Shown here in pieces: positions 15,616 to 26,800 of a DNA stretch of 64,000 bases; the stretch's first letter is position 1; each line of letters starts with the position of its first letter. This DNA is from Hypoxylon rubiginosum (lineage: Eukaryota; Ascomycota; Sordariomycetes; Xylariales; Hypoxylaceae), in the NCBI GenBank assembly GCA_902806565.1, contig CADCXA010000021.1, positions 620,001 through 684,000 of the forward strand, given 5' to 3'. Under the pieces are notes generated by a model. That model did not search any database and was not told the origin of the DNA. It was given only the letters and a program-made list of their open reading frames with translations. A program made the position numbers and the translations under genes.

Positions 15616-16806
15616 ATATTTTTCCACGCGGATATAAGAACAGCGAGGACGCCAAGACTTATATATAGTGGCGTCAAATCGGAGCGGGAAGACAGGATTA
15701 ATCCATGTCTTCCCACGTGTTCCACTGCGCGTATATGAAGTCAGCGGGGTTCGGTCCAGCCCCTCCAAGCTTTAATAGTCCCCTCCCAAGCCCGTGGCTG
15801 CATGTGGCGGCGATGCGACCGCGTGTTTGGGAAACGAACGAAACGCAGGAGCTAACGACATGTGGGGGTTTGGCCTATTTAGGCGAAACTTGCGAATGTT
15901 CATCTCACACTCTTACCGTCCTGCCGTCCACCCTTTCATCTTTTAGTCCGCCTTCACCTCCGATTCCCCCCCTACCACTTTCAGCTTGATAATGGAACCG
16001 CGCCACCTATAACACCTTGACAACGCACGATGACCCTGTACGTCAATTCGAATTCAGACGATGAAACCCATGAACTGCATACCGCTGAATACTACCTATC
16101 ACTTATATCACATTGATCCTAGAAGTCGATCACAGAACTTGAGATGACAACCCAGGTATCCCCTTCTACTTACTCCTAGGAAGTCCTAGCTTTCTCGCAC
16201 GACGCAGCCAAGCCCGCTGCTGATAGATTGCTAATCGCCGAGTCAAACACGATGACCCGCCGGACCAGCTATCGCCTATGTCTCATCGTCTCCCTCTTGA
16301 CCGTATTATCGGGTCTTCCAGCACGCTTGTCCAGTCGCGACAGCGGGAACGCACCCTAAAGGGTCGTACAGGGTCCAATGGATTCGTCCGTTTGGTAGCT
16401 TGATCAGCCTGTCATGCAGATGCGTCTGAACTTACTCTACCTATATTTGGTCCTCGTTATTTTACCCGGATATAGTCTAGTGGGCTACCGTGAGCTTGTC
16501 ACATCTAGCGAAAATGCTAAAAGGCCGCTTCATTTTGTCTTCCGCGATTGGTATATCCGTCTCATGTGTAAATGTCACTTAGTCTTACTATACTAAAAGC
16601 CACAGGTAGACCTGCTAGCGTTGGCTTTGCTTCGCGTCACTTGTCATTTCTTGTTTAATATCATGAACTCCGTAGACGGCCCCGGACTTTACCAACTAAC
16701 CTGATCATCGCCTTTAAAAGTCGGTCAGTCCAATACTACCTAGGTAGATAATACGGAGAGTCTAGGCTACTTCTCATACTTCACTTACCAGCCCATCCAA
16801 CTCGCC
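15616..16806. other. Intergenic DNA between the AT block and the F-box gene
   Basis: Normal composition begins abruptly here. A 7-bp inverted repeat (GACGCCA at 15648-15654 and TGGCGTC at 15669-15675, 14-nt loop) lies just inside the edge. The rest has only short open frames with no recognisable product. One copy of the palindrome TACCTAGGTA sits at 16737-16746, about 60 bp upstream of the F-box start codon. The last few hundred bases are presumably the F-box promoter and 5' leader. Confidence 0.6.
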
Positions 16807-18569
16807 ATGACTCGAGACGAAATCCTACTGATGACCTATCCCGTCCATTCGACCATAACTTCAACAAAGCTTAGGATACGTGGTAGTAAGGCCGATAAAC
16901 GCATGGCAACAAATATTCCTTTACAGCATTCTTCGTCGACATGGTCACTGGATCATCTTAGCACCGAATTGCTGGTTCTTATATTCGAGCAGGTAATACA
17001 CATATTCTAAGCTTACTCCGGAGCACGCCCGGGTGCCTAATCTTTGCAATTAACAGAGCCTCATCGTAGTTACGGGATATAGACTCTCGAACATTAGCTT
17101 GCGCCCGCCAGCTGTCGAGAAGATTTGAATCTATAATCGCACCCATACAGTTTAATACTGTCCATCTTAACGAGCGTATCATAACTACCCAAGCGGAGAT
17201 ACATTTCCCTCGAGTTTGCGAATACTTGTACACATATACCAGGCATGTCTACATGAGAAGCGATCTAGATCCAGAAGACACTGCTAGGGTATTGGACAGG
17301 ATACAGCGGCTCTCATCGCTACAGTAACTTACTCTTCCTCATCTCTATGGAACCTAGCATAGCTTACATTGTTGCGCCAGATGGCGTTATGTGGGAGTTC
17401 GGACTCATCCTGGATTTAGTTCGAGGCCGTCTCATATTCTGAATCCAAAGCACACACAGGCCAACGGGATCAAGTTGTATGTCGATGATCTACCTTTGAT
17501 GAGATTCGACCATGACTTCCATGACGCCTACCTACAATGGTTTCCTGCGAGTAATATCGTGTCGTTAAAGATGAAGAGTACTACGGCACCACTCACGACG
17601 CGCCTTGAATCAGTAAAACATTTACTTCTCGAGACTCACCAGATCGAGACGTTCCACTATAGCGACCGGGGCCAAGGAACACAATTCTCCTTTGAAGGAA
17701 ACGAACGCTTGCCGGCTTTCAAAGACCTATTGCTTCGGTCATACGACTGGAATCACAACGCCGCAGCCGTCCAAAAGCATTGGGACTTTTCTCGCTTACG
17801 GCATCTGACTCTTATCGACGTACCCCTATTCAACTTTCTCTCTTCGGTTCCCGATGCCGAACTACACCAATTGCGGACACTGCATTGCGAAGACTTTACT
17901 ACACACGTACCGGACAGACGCGAGGAAGTATCAGTGGGTCTGTACATGCTAACCAGGCGGATTCACTCGTTACGTACCCTTAAAATAACCTGCCACACCG
18001 ACCTCTTCCCAATAGACGGGATACTCCACCACGCCGACTCGCTCCGCATTCTACGTTTCCGCGACTACGTAGGCTTCGACGACGAGACGCGGCGCTGCCC
18101 GACGATGCGACCCGAGGACCTCGCCTACCTCTCCGCCAGGCTCGTCAACCTCCGCGCGGCCGAGCTCGACATGGACGCGCAGCTGTGCGGCGAGCCGGCC
18201 CCGTTCCTGCGCGCGCTGTGCGCCTTCCCGCGCCTCGAGACCCTCGTCCTGCACACGCAGACAGCCCTGCGCGTCCCGGACGACGGCGGCGTCTACCACC
18301 GCCACGACGACGGCGCCACGGACGAGGACTACGAAGCCGTCGCAAGCATCCTCTCGGCCCTGGTCCGCGGCAAGCGCGGCGCCCGGCCCTGGCGCCGCGT
18401 CACGATCAACGTCGGCGGCTGGAGGCCCGCCATGGTCCGCCGGGTCGGCGCCGCGTGGCGCGAGTGGAACCGCCGCGGCGTGTACGCCGAGAGGTGCTTC
18501 GTGCTCGAGCGGGACGATGATGACGGCTCCATGAAGTTGAGGGAGGAGATGGGTTCGACGTCGGGTTGA
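16807..18569 (+). CDS. F-box protein with a leucine-rich C-terminal part, three exons
   Basis: Spliced model: exons 16807-16992, 17070-17323 and 17381-18569, introns of 77 and 57 bp with GT..AG ends, 542 residues. The F-box is at about residues 48-90 (WSLDHLSTELLVLIFEQ joined across intron 1 to LRDIDSRTLACARQLSRRF). F-box proteins bind Skp1 and present substrates to an SCF ubiquitin ligase. The rest has irregular leucine-rich segments (SVKHLLLETHQ, RLRHLTLIDV, RLETLVLH), usual for this large fungal family; the substrate is unknown. The final exon is much more GC-rich after about 18030 than before. Another in-frame Met at 16903 could be the true start. Both introns restore a single open frame, which supports the model; no transcript evidence is visible. 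Confidence 0.82.
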
Positions 18570-21500
18570 AACGCATACTTACCTACATACCTAGGTACCT
18601 ATGTACCCAGTTACCGCGGTTAGAGTTGGAGAAGAGGGCTGGGTTCGAAGCTATTAATTACATGTCAGATACCCCCGGGAATAGGATCAGAACGAGCCAA
18701 AGATCGGACACCTTGGGAGAGGCCAGCAATAAATAACTAAATCTAATACTAATGCACAGTACTAGGTATTTCCCATACCCAGCCGCTTCGCTGTCATAGA
18801 AATACACTTGAACAAGAGATGTATAAGCACCGTTAGATGATTTCGGTATTTATTCATGAACAGACTCAACGCCCTATGACATAGGTTTGTCGTTCAGTTG
18901 TTTACTATATGCAACTTAGGTAGTCATCTGGTCACCGTGAGGGAATATTGATATGGCCAGTTCAAGTATGGAACCAGGCTAGATCTCAGGATTATAGCAA
19001 CACTAATGAAGTTTACTTGAGCCTCCTTTAATTATATACTGCCATCCACAATATTTATAGTGCGAGAGTTCACAATGATGTTGCAATGTGGACAGCGTAG
19101 AATTGAATTAGACTCAAGCTAGAGTTGTCTATCATACACGTATGAGACTAGTTCTATAACGAATTGACAAAGTTTCTAGGTCATAATATGGCTATTGGCT
19201 AGTACTTAGATAACGCTTTCCCCTCTGGGCGTATTCAGAGCGTTTCGCTTCAATTTCTTCCCTTTCTTATAAGGAGGTAGTAGGTGCGTCATCGCTTCTC
19301 AGACATAGGCCTTAGCGCTGTTCACCCAGCGAACAAAACTACCAGCAAGGCGGTGCAACCTTACTGGATAGAGGAGTGGTTCCGATGTTGAGGAATGACA
19401 GGCCACTCTATGAGACATCTATATTCAGATCAGTATTGAATACTTCAACGACGGAGAAGTGAGGGACTAAAATTAACTCGGAAACACTTCGATACATGTG
19501 AAAATGTGTCTACAAGTCATGAGGTATGTGGCGTGGTACTCACATTAGGCGGGCATTGCCTTCTGTCATTGTGACAACTGAGCTCTCTCTTGGGTTCTCC
19601 TAGGCTCGGTGACTTGTAGGGGTGGGTCTCGCTTGTCTTAGGCCGGTGGACGGTGATGTTGGCGTTTGCAGGGACAGTGATGATGGATATCGATGCTGTG
19701 CTGGCTTCTGTAGGGACGGTCGTGTTGGCGTCTGCATGAGGCGTCTGCATGGGTGCTGATACTGGTGCCTGCAGGGACGGTGGCACTCGTCAAGAGGGTA
19801 GCAGTTCCTCCGGACGGCTGTCAACATTGATGGCCCCGCTCGCCCCCGTAGTATTCAACGTCTCGCCTTTGAGGCGGCTCGTCCTGTGCCTCTTATCTGT
19901 TGAAAGGGGCACTGTACACCATATCCCTAGTGAACTCGTGTTCAATAGGGAGCGTCAGCTCGCCGATGAGCGTAACAATTACCCATCCTATTGTGGCACA
20001 CCGCGGCGCCGCTTGAGGCTTTTGAGGCTTCCCGACGACTCCTGTGTGCGTGACTCGAAGGTAGGAGTAGGATCGTATTCTTGTCGTTCCTAGGTCGATT
20101 TATTTACAGGAACACGTGTCTTTGATATATATCGCTGTTTTGCAGCCTAATGAGAAGGCTGGGGTAACGGACGACCGCAAACCACGTAGGGAGAAAGGAA
20201 ATAATAGCTGGCCGACGGCGGCGGCAGTGGAGTGGCAATGGAGTCCATGCCATTAAAGAAGCTTAAAGAGGCAGAGGCGGAGGTGATAGAAGAGGACTCC
20301 GTGTTGTCCCTTGGTGTCAACCCGTAGGCGCCCGACGCTCATGTCTAAATGGCTCGATTGTCCTGGCTGTAGAGTCCGTGACTTCTTGTCAATCAACTCT
20401 GTCGTTGACTTAGATTCAACTTCTCGTATTGTAAGAAGATGGAGAATAAATAGGAGGAGAAGGGCAATTAATGTTGAAAAGCTGGTCGGCGGAGGATTGA
20501 CCTTGGGTTGATGTGGTGATGGTGGTGGTTAAAGGAGTAAGAAAGAAGAGAAAGGAAATAGATTTTGAAATTCAGGGCAGAAGAAATTGGTTTAGATGTA
20601 CCACCTGCCGAGGTCAATTAATATGGCACTTTCCATGGCTCTAAAGACAGTTACCCGATATTGACGTGCGTAAACTCCTTCCCCTTTCCCTCCCAACGAG
20701 GGTAAGTATTTGGTAGCCAACCCCATGCAATGTTTTGTGCCTGAACCCAAATGCCCTAGTGGCTTCTCTTTAACTCTACCTAGGTAGGTACTTACGGTAA
20801 CTCTCAGTTCAGTTTTGTTTTATTGCCCCTACTGAACAGTCGAATGGATCATCAGTGCCATGAGGTATGACACAATAGCGGCACAGATAGCAGGTATGAG
20901 AAGGCCTGTTGATGAGAGAATTAGAATATGCTAGTAATAACCTCTTAGCACTTGAACTTTAGTACCTTGATGACTTGGAATGCCGATATGCTTCCCTAAA
21001 CTATAACATAACCCCTGATACTTTCCTCTACTTCATTAGGTTCTACTGTACGGAAGCACCTCCCAGAGTTACGCTTATATTGCGCCATAACGTATATAAT
21101 TATTCAATTCAGGTTACTTCGAGGGAGGTACGCCAGCGAGGTAATTACTCTCACCGAATGTTTCCCATAGTCTCGCTTCTAGACATCGCTTCTTCGCCCA
21201 TGAGACATCGGTATAGGTAGTTGCACGCAAGACTATGTGACGGGGTAATTGGCAATCTAAGGCCAACGACATTGTTTAAGAAAATGCCTGCCTAGTATTT
21301 CGTTTAGTAAATATCGAGTACGGCAGTAACCAAGGTAATAGATTAGAAAATCCCGACCAATAGATTATTTCGTATCCAGAGGGTTGTGTTGAAGTATTTC
21401 TCCGGCCCCTTGGAAATGCGCCAGGTGAAATCATTCCATTTGCTACAGGTAGACTTAGAGTAAATACAGTGGCCGTAAAATATCACAGACTCTACAGGAG

Positions 21501-21818
21501 AGTTTAGAAGCAAGTAAATGGAGCCTCTTAAATTACATGTAACGCATTACATTTGATCAGGTACCTTTTAACTCGCATGGGGGACTAGCTTCATAAATAT
21601 AGGAGTGTGATGGCTGCAACAGCATTGCTAGTAGACTCGAATGAAATTCTAAGCGCTTACTACAATTGCCAAACTGACATTATAGCTGAATGTAAACTTC
21701 TTTACAGTAAGTATAGATAAAGTAGGCGAAGTAGACGTATCTAACGTAATTAAGTGTACATCGTCACGTCAATACGTCCATATACCGCCAATCAACCTCC
21801 TTCCCTATCCCCACGAAA
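18570..21818. other. Intergenic DNA, no supported gene
   Basis: About 3.2 kb of normal composition. It contains a TACCTAGGTA palindrome at 18588-18597, 20 bp past the F-box stop codon, and another at 20777-20786. A degenerate minisatellite lies at about 19655-19790. Open frames here are short, low in complexity and lack recognisable motifs. The last part (20.6-21.8 kb) is mildly AT-rich and featureless; it holds the 3' flank of the minus-strand methyltransferase. Confidence 0.55.
19655..19790. repeat. Degenerate GC-rich minisatellite
   Basis: Variants of a unit like TTGGCGTYTGCAGGGACRGT recur: near 19660, 19698, 19723 and 19768 the words CTGTAGGGACGGT, GCGTCTGCATG and GCCTGCAGGGACGGT alternate. 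The repeat makes both strands open (Pro/Thr-rich on minus), which explains the overlapping frames there without a gene. Confidence 0.45.
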
Positions 21819-23011
21819 TCACGCCGCCTTCTGCCCCCTAGCCAGGAATACCTGTCTCCTCATCGGCTCGCCATCATGCCCATCGTGCCCATGCCCGTGC
21901 CCGTGACTATGCCCGTGCCCCGGCGAAACGCCCGACCCCAGCACCACAAGCTCGAACCCCTCGCCCACGCCGGCGCGTTCGAACAAGGCGCGCACCCTGT
22001 CCTCGGACAGCCCGTGGTGCAGGACGGTGTGGCTGCCGCGGAAATGGGCGGTGGCGTGCGGCCCGTGCGGCGCGAAGTCCCAGACCAGCAGCACGCCGCC
22101 GGGGCGCAGGCGCCGGGCGAGGCGCTCGGCCGCCAGCTCCGGGTCCGCGAAGTGGTGGAGCCCGCCGCCGACGGTCGCCACGTCGAAGAGCCGCGGGTCT
22201 GCTACTAGTAGGTCCGCCGGGTGCGGCCCGTCGGCCGCCGCTAGGTCGCCGACGACGGCGTGCATCTCGTCGGGGGATAGGCCCTGTGCGCGCCGGTTTG
22301 TTAGTTTCGGTGATCGGGTTTTGGTTCTTCAGGGGGCATGTCTGCGAAGCTAGCCTACGAGGGCCGAAGTTACGGGCAGTTTTGGGTAAGATCTGGGTCA
22401 GGACACAGGGATGCAAGAGGATTGGTGGTTTGAGCTGCTCGCTCCTAGGTAGGGGAAAAGGGAGACATGAAGATGGAACTCTGCGGAATGGACGGAGGCG
22501 TCCGGACTTTGAACGTACCTGATACTCAGCGCGGGAGTTGTATGCTGCTACCATGTTTTCTGATATGTCGATTCCGACGCATTGCGTCGTATACGGAGCA
22601 AGAGCCTGTAGGGAGTAATTAGAGAAAAAGGGGGTCGTTGCATATGCTTCATTATGCATCGTTTTCGAGGACGGAAAGTAAAGTAGGAGTGCCGCTTGAA
22701 ACCACAAAGGGTATTTTGCACAATGGGCTACTCACTCTCGTCATCATACCTGTGCCACAGGCGTAATCCAATAGCCTCACCTCCCTCCTCGGCTGAGAGG
22801 ACTTGGGACTCTTCTCGGGCCCATCTTCGCTCTCGTTCGGTTCGTCCACGTCGTCGTCCTCGTCCTGGCTACTGTCGTCATCGTCGTCGGTATTGGCCCA
22901 TTCGACGCCGATCCAGTCCAGCCGAGCTTGGATCTCCTCGGTGAGGCGCTCGTGAAGCTTGCTATGTATGGCGTCGTACGTGGAAGCCTCTTCACTGCGC
23001 GTGCCATACGT
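21819..23011 (-). CDS. Class I SAM-dependent methyltransferase, 5' end unresolved
   Basis: Three minus-strand exons join cleanly: 22736 up to at most 23011, 22519-22605, and 21819-22283, with introns of 130 bp (22606-22735) and 235 bp (22284-22518). They encode LLDYACGTGMMTR (motif I, SAM binding), ALAPYTTQCVGIDISENMV (acidic SAM-ribose loop), FDVATVGGGLHHFADPELA and LRPGGVLLVWDF, the UbiE-like class I order. The methyl acceptor is unknown. Two insertions look unusual: an acidic stretch before motif I (TDDDDDSSQDEDDDVDEP) and a His-Gly repeat near the C-terminus (GHGHSHGHGHGHDGHDGE), which might bind metal. No start Met is in frame: a stop lies at 23012-23014. TEFWAKRMA, a plausible N-terminus, lies just upstream in another frame, so either a further exon is missing (acceptor possible at 22994/22995) or the gene is frameshifted. 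Confidence 0.78.
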
Positions 23012-24876
23012 TTAGCCCAGAACTCCGTTCATCCCTGTGTGGTGCAAATCTATGCCAACGACGTGCCGTGCCGTTCCGCACCCAATCGATCCGTAAAGAT
23101 CGACCGCACATATCTGTTGTCTCAGATGAAGGAAAAAGGCCGGGCTGCATGTGTGTGTACATAGTATGTATGTATGCCAGCCCGCATGAGCCACGTATGT
23201 ATGTAGTGTGTTCGCTTAGGCTAGTTCGATAGAGACCGAAGCAAGGCGGCCTGAAGCCAAGGATGCTTGAGCGGATATCTGGTATGAATTCTGCGCTCAG
23301 CTCCGAGAGCTTTTCCCTAACCGCTCCTTGGTCCTCGCTGCTCCAAAGGGGAAAAAGGAAAAAGCAATAGATTCAAAATTGCCGATCGGATGGGGCGCCA
23401 ATGAGATGCATGACACTTGATCTCATTCGATTGATAGCCACACACCGACCTCCGATATGCACTGGATATCTCTAGCTGGATCTAACCATATCATCCGAAT
23501 GGAAAAGAAGGATGAGATCATCCCAAACACATGATACAAGTGCTAGAACAGGAAAGGAATATGCAGCCGGCGAATTGGAAATTGAAGAAGATGGGGGGTG
23601 GTCCAACTTACTTAAAGTGTGACCTATTGATCTCGGCCATGTTGTTGTATTGTCTCAGGAGTAGAGGTTTTTTCGGTTGGTTATTTTTCCACCCCCTGTT
23701 GTTGCTACTCGGTAGTCGAGGAAATGGTGTAGAAGCTGTGTATCATCGTATATCTAATATTCGTATATCTGATATCTTATATATGAGTTGTTACTTCGGA
23801 ACTCGAGGTGCGAGTCATTAAAGTATGAGATATCGGCGATATGTATCGGCGACATATCGCCAACTTCTCGTACACTTGTCGTCTACAATGCGGCAACTTT
23901 AGCCCCAGTGCCCAATGAGAGCTTGATGGGTTCGATTGGCGGAAACTCTGGAGCCACACCGTGGCGTGTATTAGCTAGTAGCATCGATTGAATTTACACC
24001 GATAGTACATAGTAGTACTGTTACACCCACTAAATTTCTTCTTAAGCCTTTATCGAATCTAACTCGTTTTTGGCATCTGACCAGACCGACTTTGACGATG
24101 CCTTTTTTTCACCGCCTCGAAAGACCTACCTAGGCACAGACAGAGGGAATAACGTATTACGGATAAGGTAAATCCTACGGCGGCGAAACGGGCAAGTCGG
24201 GAGAGAAAACGGTTTGCGGGAAGGATACACACAGGATACCACGGCACGCAACGACGGGCTCGATCACTGCAACCATGAAAAGTGATAAAAACTGGAGCCG
24301 ATGGGCCATGAGAATCGTAGAATCGTGGAGTTGGTCCCCTTGTTGCCTTGTTACTGGACCTTGGCCCGGGGGCCCCTTGTAGCCATGGGCATGCAACCCC
24401 ATGCCTTGCATGGTCTAAAATGGTTATGGATCTCTTTTTCTTCTTCTACGATGTATCACCCCCGTGCGGGCGCGCTTCGGACAGTGCCTCCCGCAGTGCA
24501 TTGGTTCTTTGGGGTTTCCACGGGTAGCATGTGTGCTACTGTAAGCGGTCTGCCTGCCTTATCCTTATCCTCCCACCCGCCAACACGCCCTGCGTGATGG
24601 ACTCGAGGAGAGGAATTGAAACAGGATGCTACAGTTATGCCCAGTTCAGGAAAAGAGACAGAGAGAGCCGTTCAAGTTTTTCTCGGAGTGCCGTGGTGGT
24701 TATGCAAGTGGACCTGCAAGCTTCGCAGCGCAACGCGGTCACAAGAGGAAATGCATATGTAAGAACTTGCTGCTTCGTAGCGTGGGCTCTGACCTTTATC
24801 CCTACGTGGTTGTAGCAATGCGCGCGGCGCCCAAAGTAGAGTCAAGTCTGGGTCGGCCTTAGATGGTCTGGCCGCA

Positions 24877-24899
24877 GGGGGGGGGGGGGGGGGGGGGGG
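24877..24899. repeat. Homopolymer of 23 G
   Basis: An uninterrupted run of 23 G, preceded by GCCGCA and followed by TTGGAGGGG. It can form a G-quadruplex and is likely to be length-variable or miscounted in the assembly. Confidence 0.9.
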
Positions 24900-26758
24900 T
24901 TGGAGGGGAGAGACCGATGCGTTGCCTTATGCGCGGTGTTTTGGGAAAGAAAGAAGAAGAAAAAATACTAGGTAAACTGCAGCATGTATTGTTAACAATA
25001 ATACGGCGTCACGGGCGTCTGCAAGGTGAAGAAAACGGAAGTGCGTCCGCGATAAGGGTGGGGTGTAAGGGGAAGAAAAAAAGGGAAAAAAGGGTCAAAA
25101 AAGGGTCATGGATGGCACCGGTTCGTTGGTCTGCTATGCGCTATGCGCCCGATTACTTTGTGACGAAGCGAAACAGTTGCAGGCAAACGGCCGAAAGGGC
25201 CCAGGTACGGTACACCGTAATGGCTGCGGCAAGACTAATATGTAGGTATATATGTAGGTATATACAGGTATGTATTGTATATGTACTGTATAAATGTACG
25301 CGAGAGGAATATCGAACTTGAGTCGTCATGGTTCCTTTTCAGGTCATGCAATGTGCATTGGGCATCGACCAAAAAGCACTTGGCTGGCTGCTTCGGTTTC
25401 TGCAGGTGTCAGCCTGCATGTCGGGTAAAATGCACGAGGAATGGGTATAGGATCAACATAGAGGGTAGCACTCCCAGCCAGGTGAATTTATTGGGAACCA
25501 GTCGTAGTAATTCTAGCCGCCCGGGAGCAAGGGATCGGGGCCACGGGGTAGAAACATGCGAGATGGATGAGAAAAAGATGAGGAATGACGACGGGATCCC
25601 GTTTTTCCCTTTATGATTGGGGACCGAAGGAATCAGATTGCATGAATATGTACCTGTACCTTGAATACTTTAATGTTTCTACGAGGTATGTAGACTCTTC
25701 TATATATCTACATATATGTATCCGTATATGTATCCATATATGTATCCATCTACCTCCTATCTACCTTAGGTGTGTATGTAGGTACACTCGTAGGAGAAGG
25801 TGTGTATCACAGACGCCGCGGTATACCGGCCGACGGCAAAGCAAAATGCGGATTTCGGCGGGCGGTGGCGGACTTCATCAGAGGTCAATCAGCATCCCGA
25901 GTTCTATAGAATCTCGGCTGGCTACCTGTACCTGAAGATGCGATACACGTTGCAACGTATATGACATGACCGCCTTAATCTATCTACACGTGTATAGACG
26001 GGTGCTCTGAGCATGTGTCTGTATCACCTGATATATGAGGAGGTAAGCAAATACAAACCGGTTATTCTAGGAAAACACGGTAACTGGTGGCGCTGCCGCT
26101 TTGTGTGATCCTGGTGAGCACTAAAAGTCGGGGGCGTGATATAAATGCGCTTGTAGTCGGCTTCAACTTTTGCATGTAGATGCGGTTACACATCTGTGCT
26201 ACTTTCCGATTCCCAAGGCTTCGGGATGCGAATGTGCGTTCGCCTGGTCGCCTGGTCGCCTGGTTGCCTGGGGGGCGATAGGGCCGCGGAACAGGCTACC
26301 GAGACCAATTAAATGTTATTGGGAGTCAGTCCTACAAACTTGGGGTCGATCGTTGCATTTTTGGTGGTAAGGCCTGGGTTTCCCAATCGAAAGGCGCCCG
26401 CAAACAATGTGTAACCTCCTTCGTGATGAGAACTACCTATACTATAGGAGGTACGCATATTCTCTGGACTGTTTCAAGACTCGAAGGGCTCGCTACGATG
26501 AATGGGCTGGCTGGCATTTCGCCAAGCCAAATTGGTAGGTATTTTCATGTAATGTAATCATCCCGCCGCATGCGCTCTTATTAATCATCTACGTGTGTAT
26601 ATATGCGTCTTCGTATTGGGATAGACATGGTGCAGGAAGTAGGACTTTATGGACTTATTCCTTGGTACCGTAAGTAAAGGAGGCCTGCATTTACTATGTA
26701 TGGCGATGGTGATATCTCCGTCAGGATCCTACCTTCACCGTAGCCCGACGGATGACCC

Positions 26759-26800
26759 TTCTCCTCTCTCTCTCTCCCCCTCTCTCTTTCTCTCCCTCTC
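26759..26800. repeat. CT-rich microsatellite
   Basis: A pyrimidine-only run of CT dinucleotides broken by short C and T runs. Confidence 0.85.

Noticed and set aside
22027..22707. Other open frames overlapping the methyltransferase
   Set aside because: Arg/Pro-rich shadows of GC-rich exon 3, or read-through of introns. They lack the conserved motifs found in the spliced frame.
24863..25321. Plus-strand open frame of 152 codons starting in the G run
   Set aside because: The start encodes a poly-Gly stretch from the homopolymer, and the rest has no motif.
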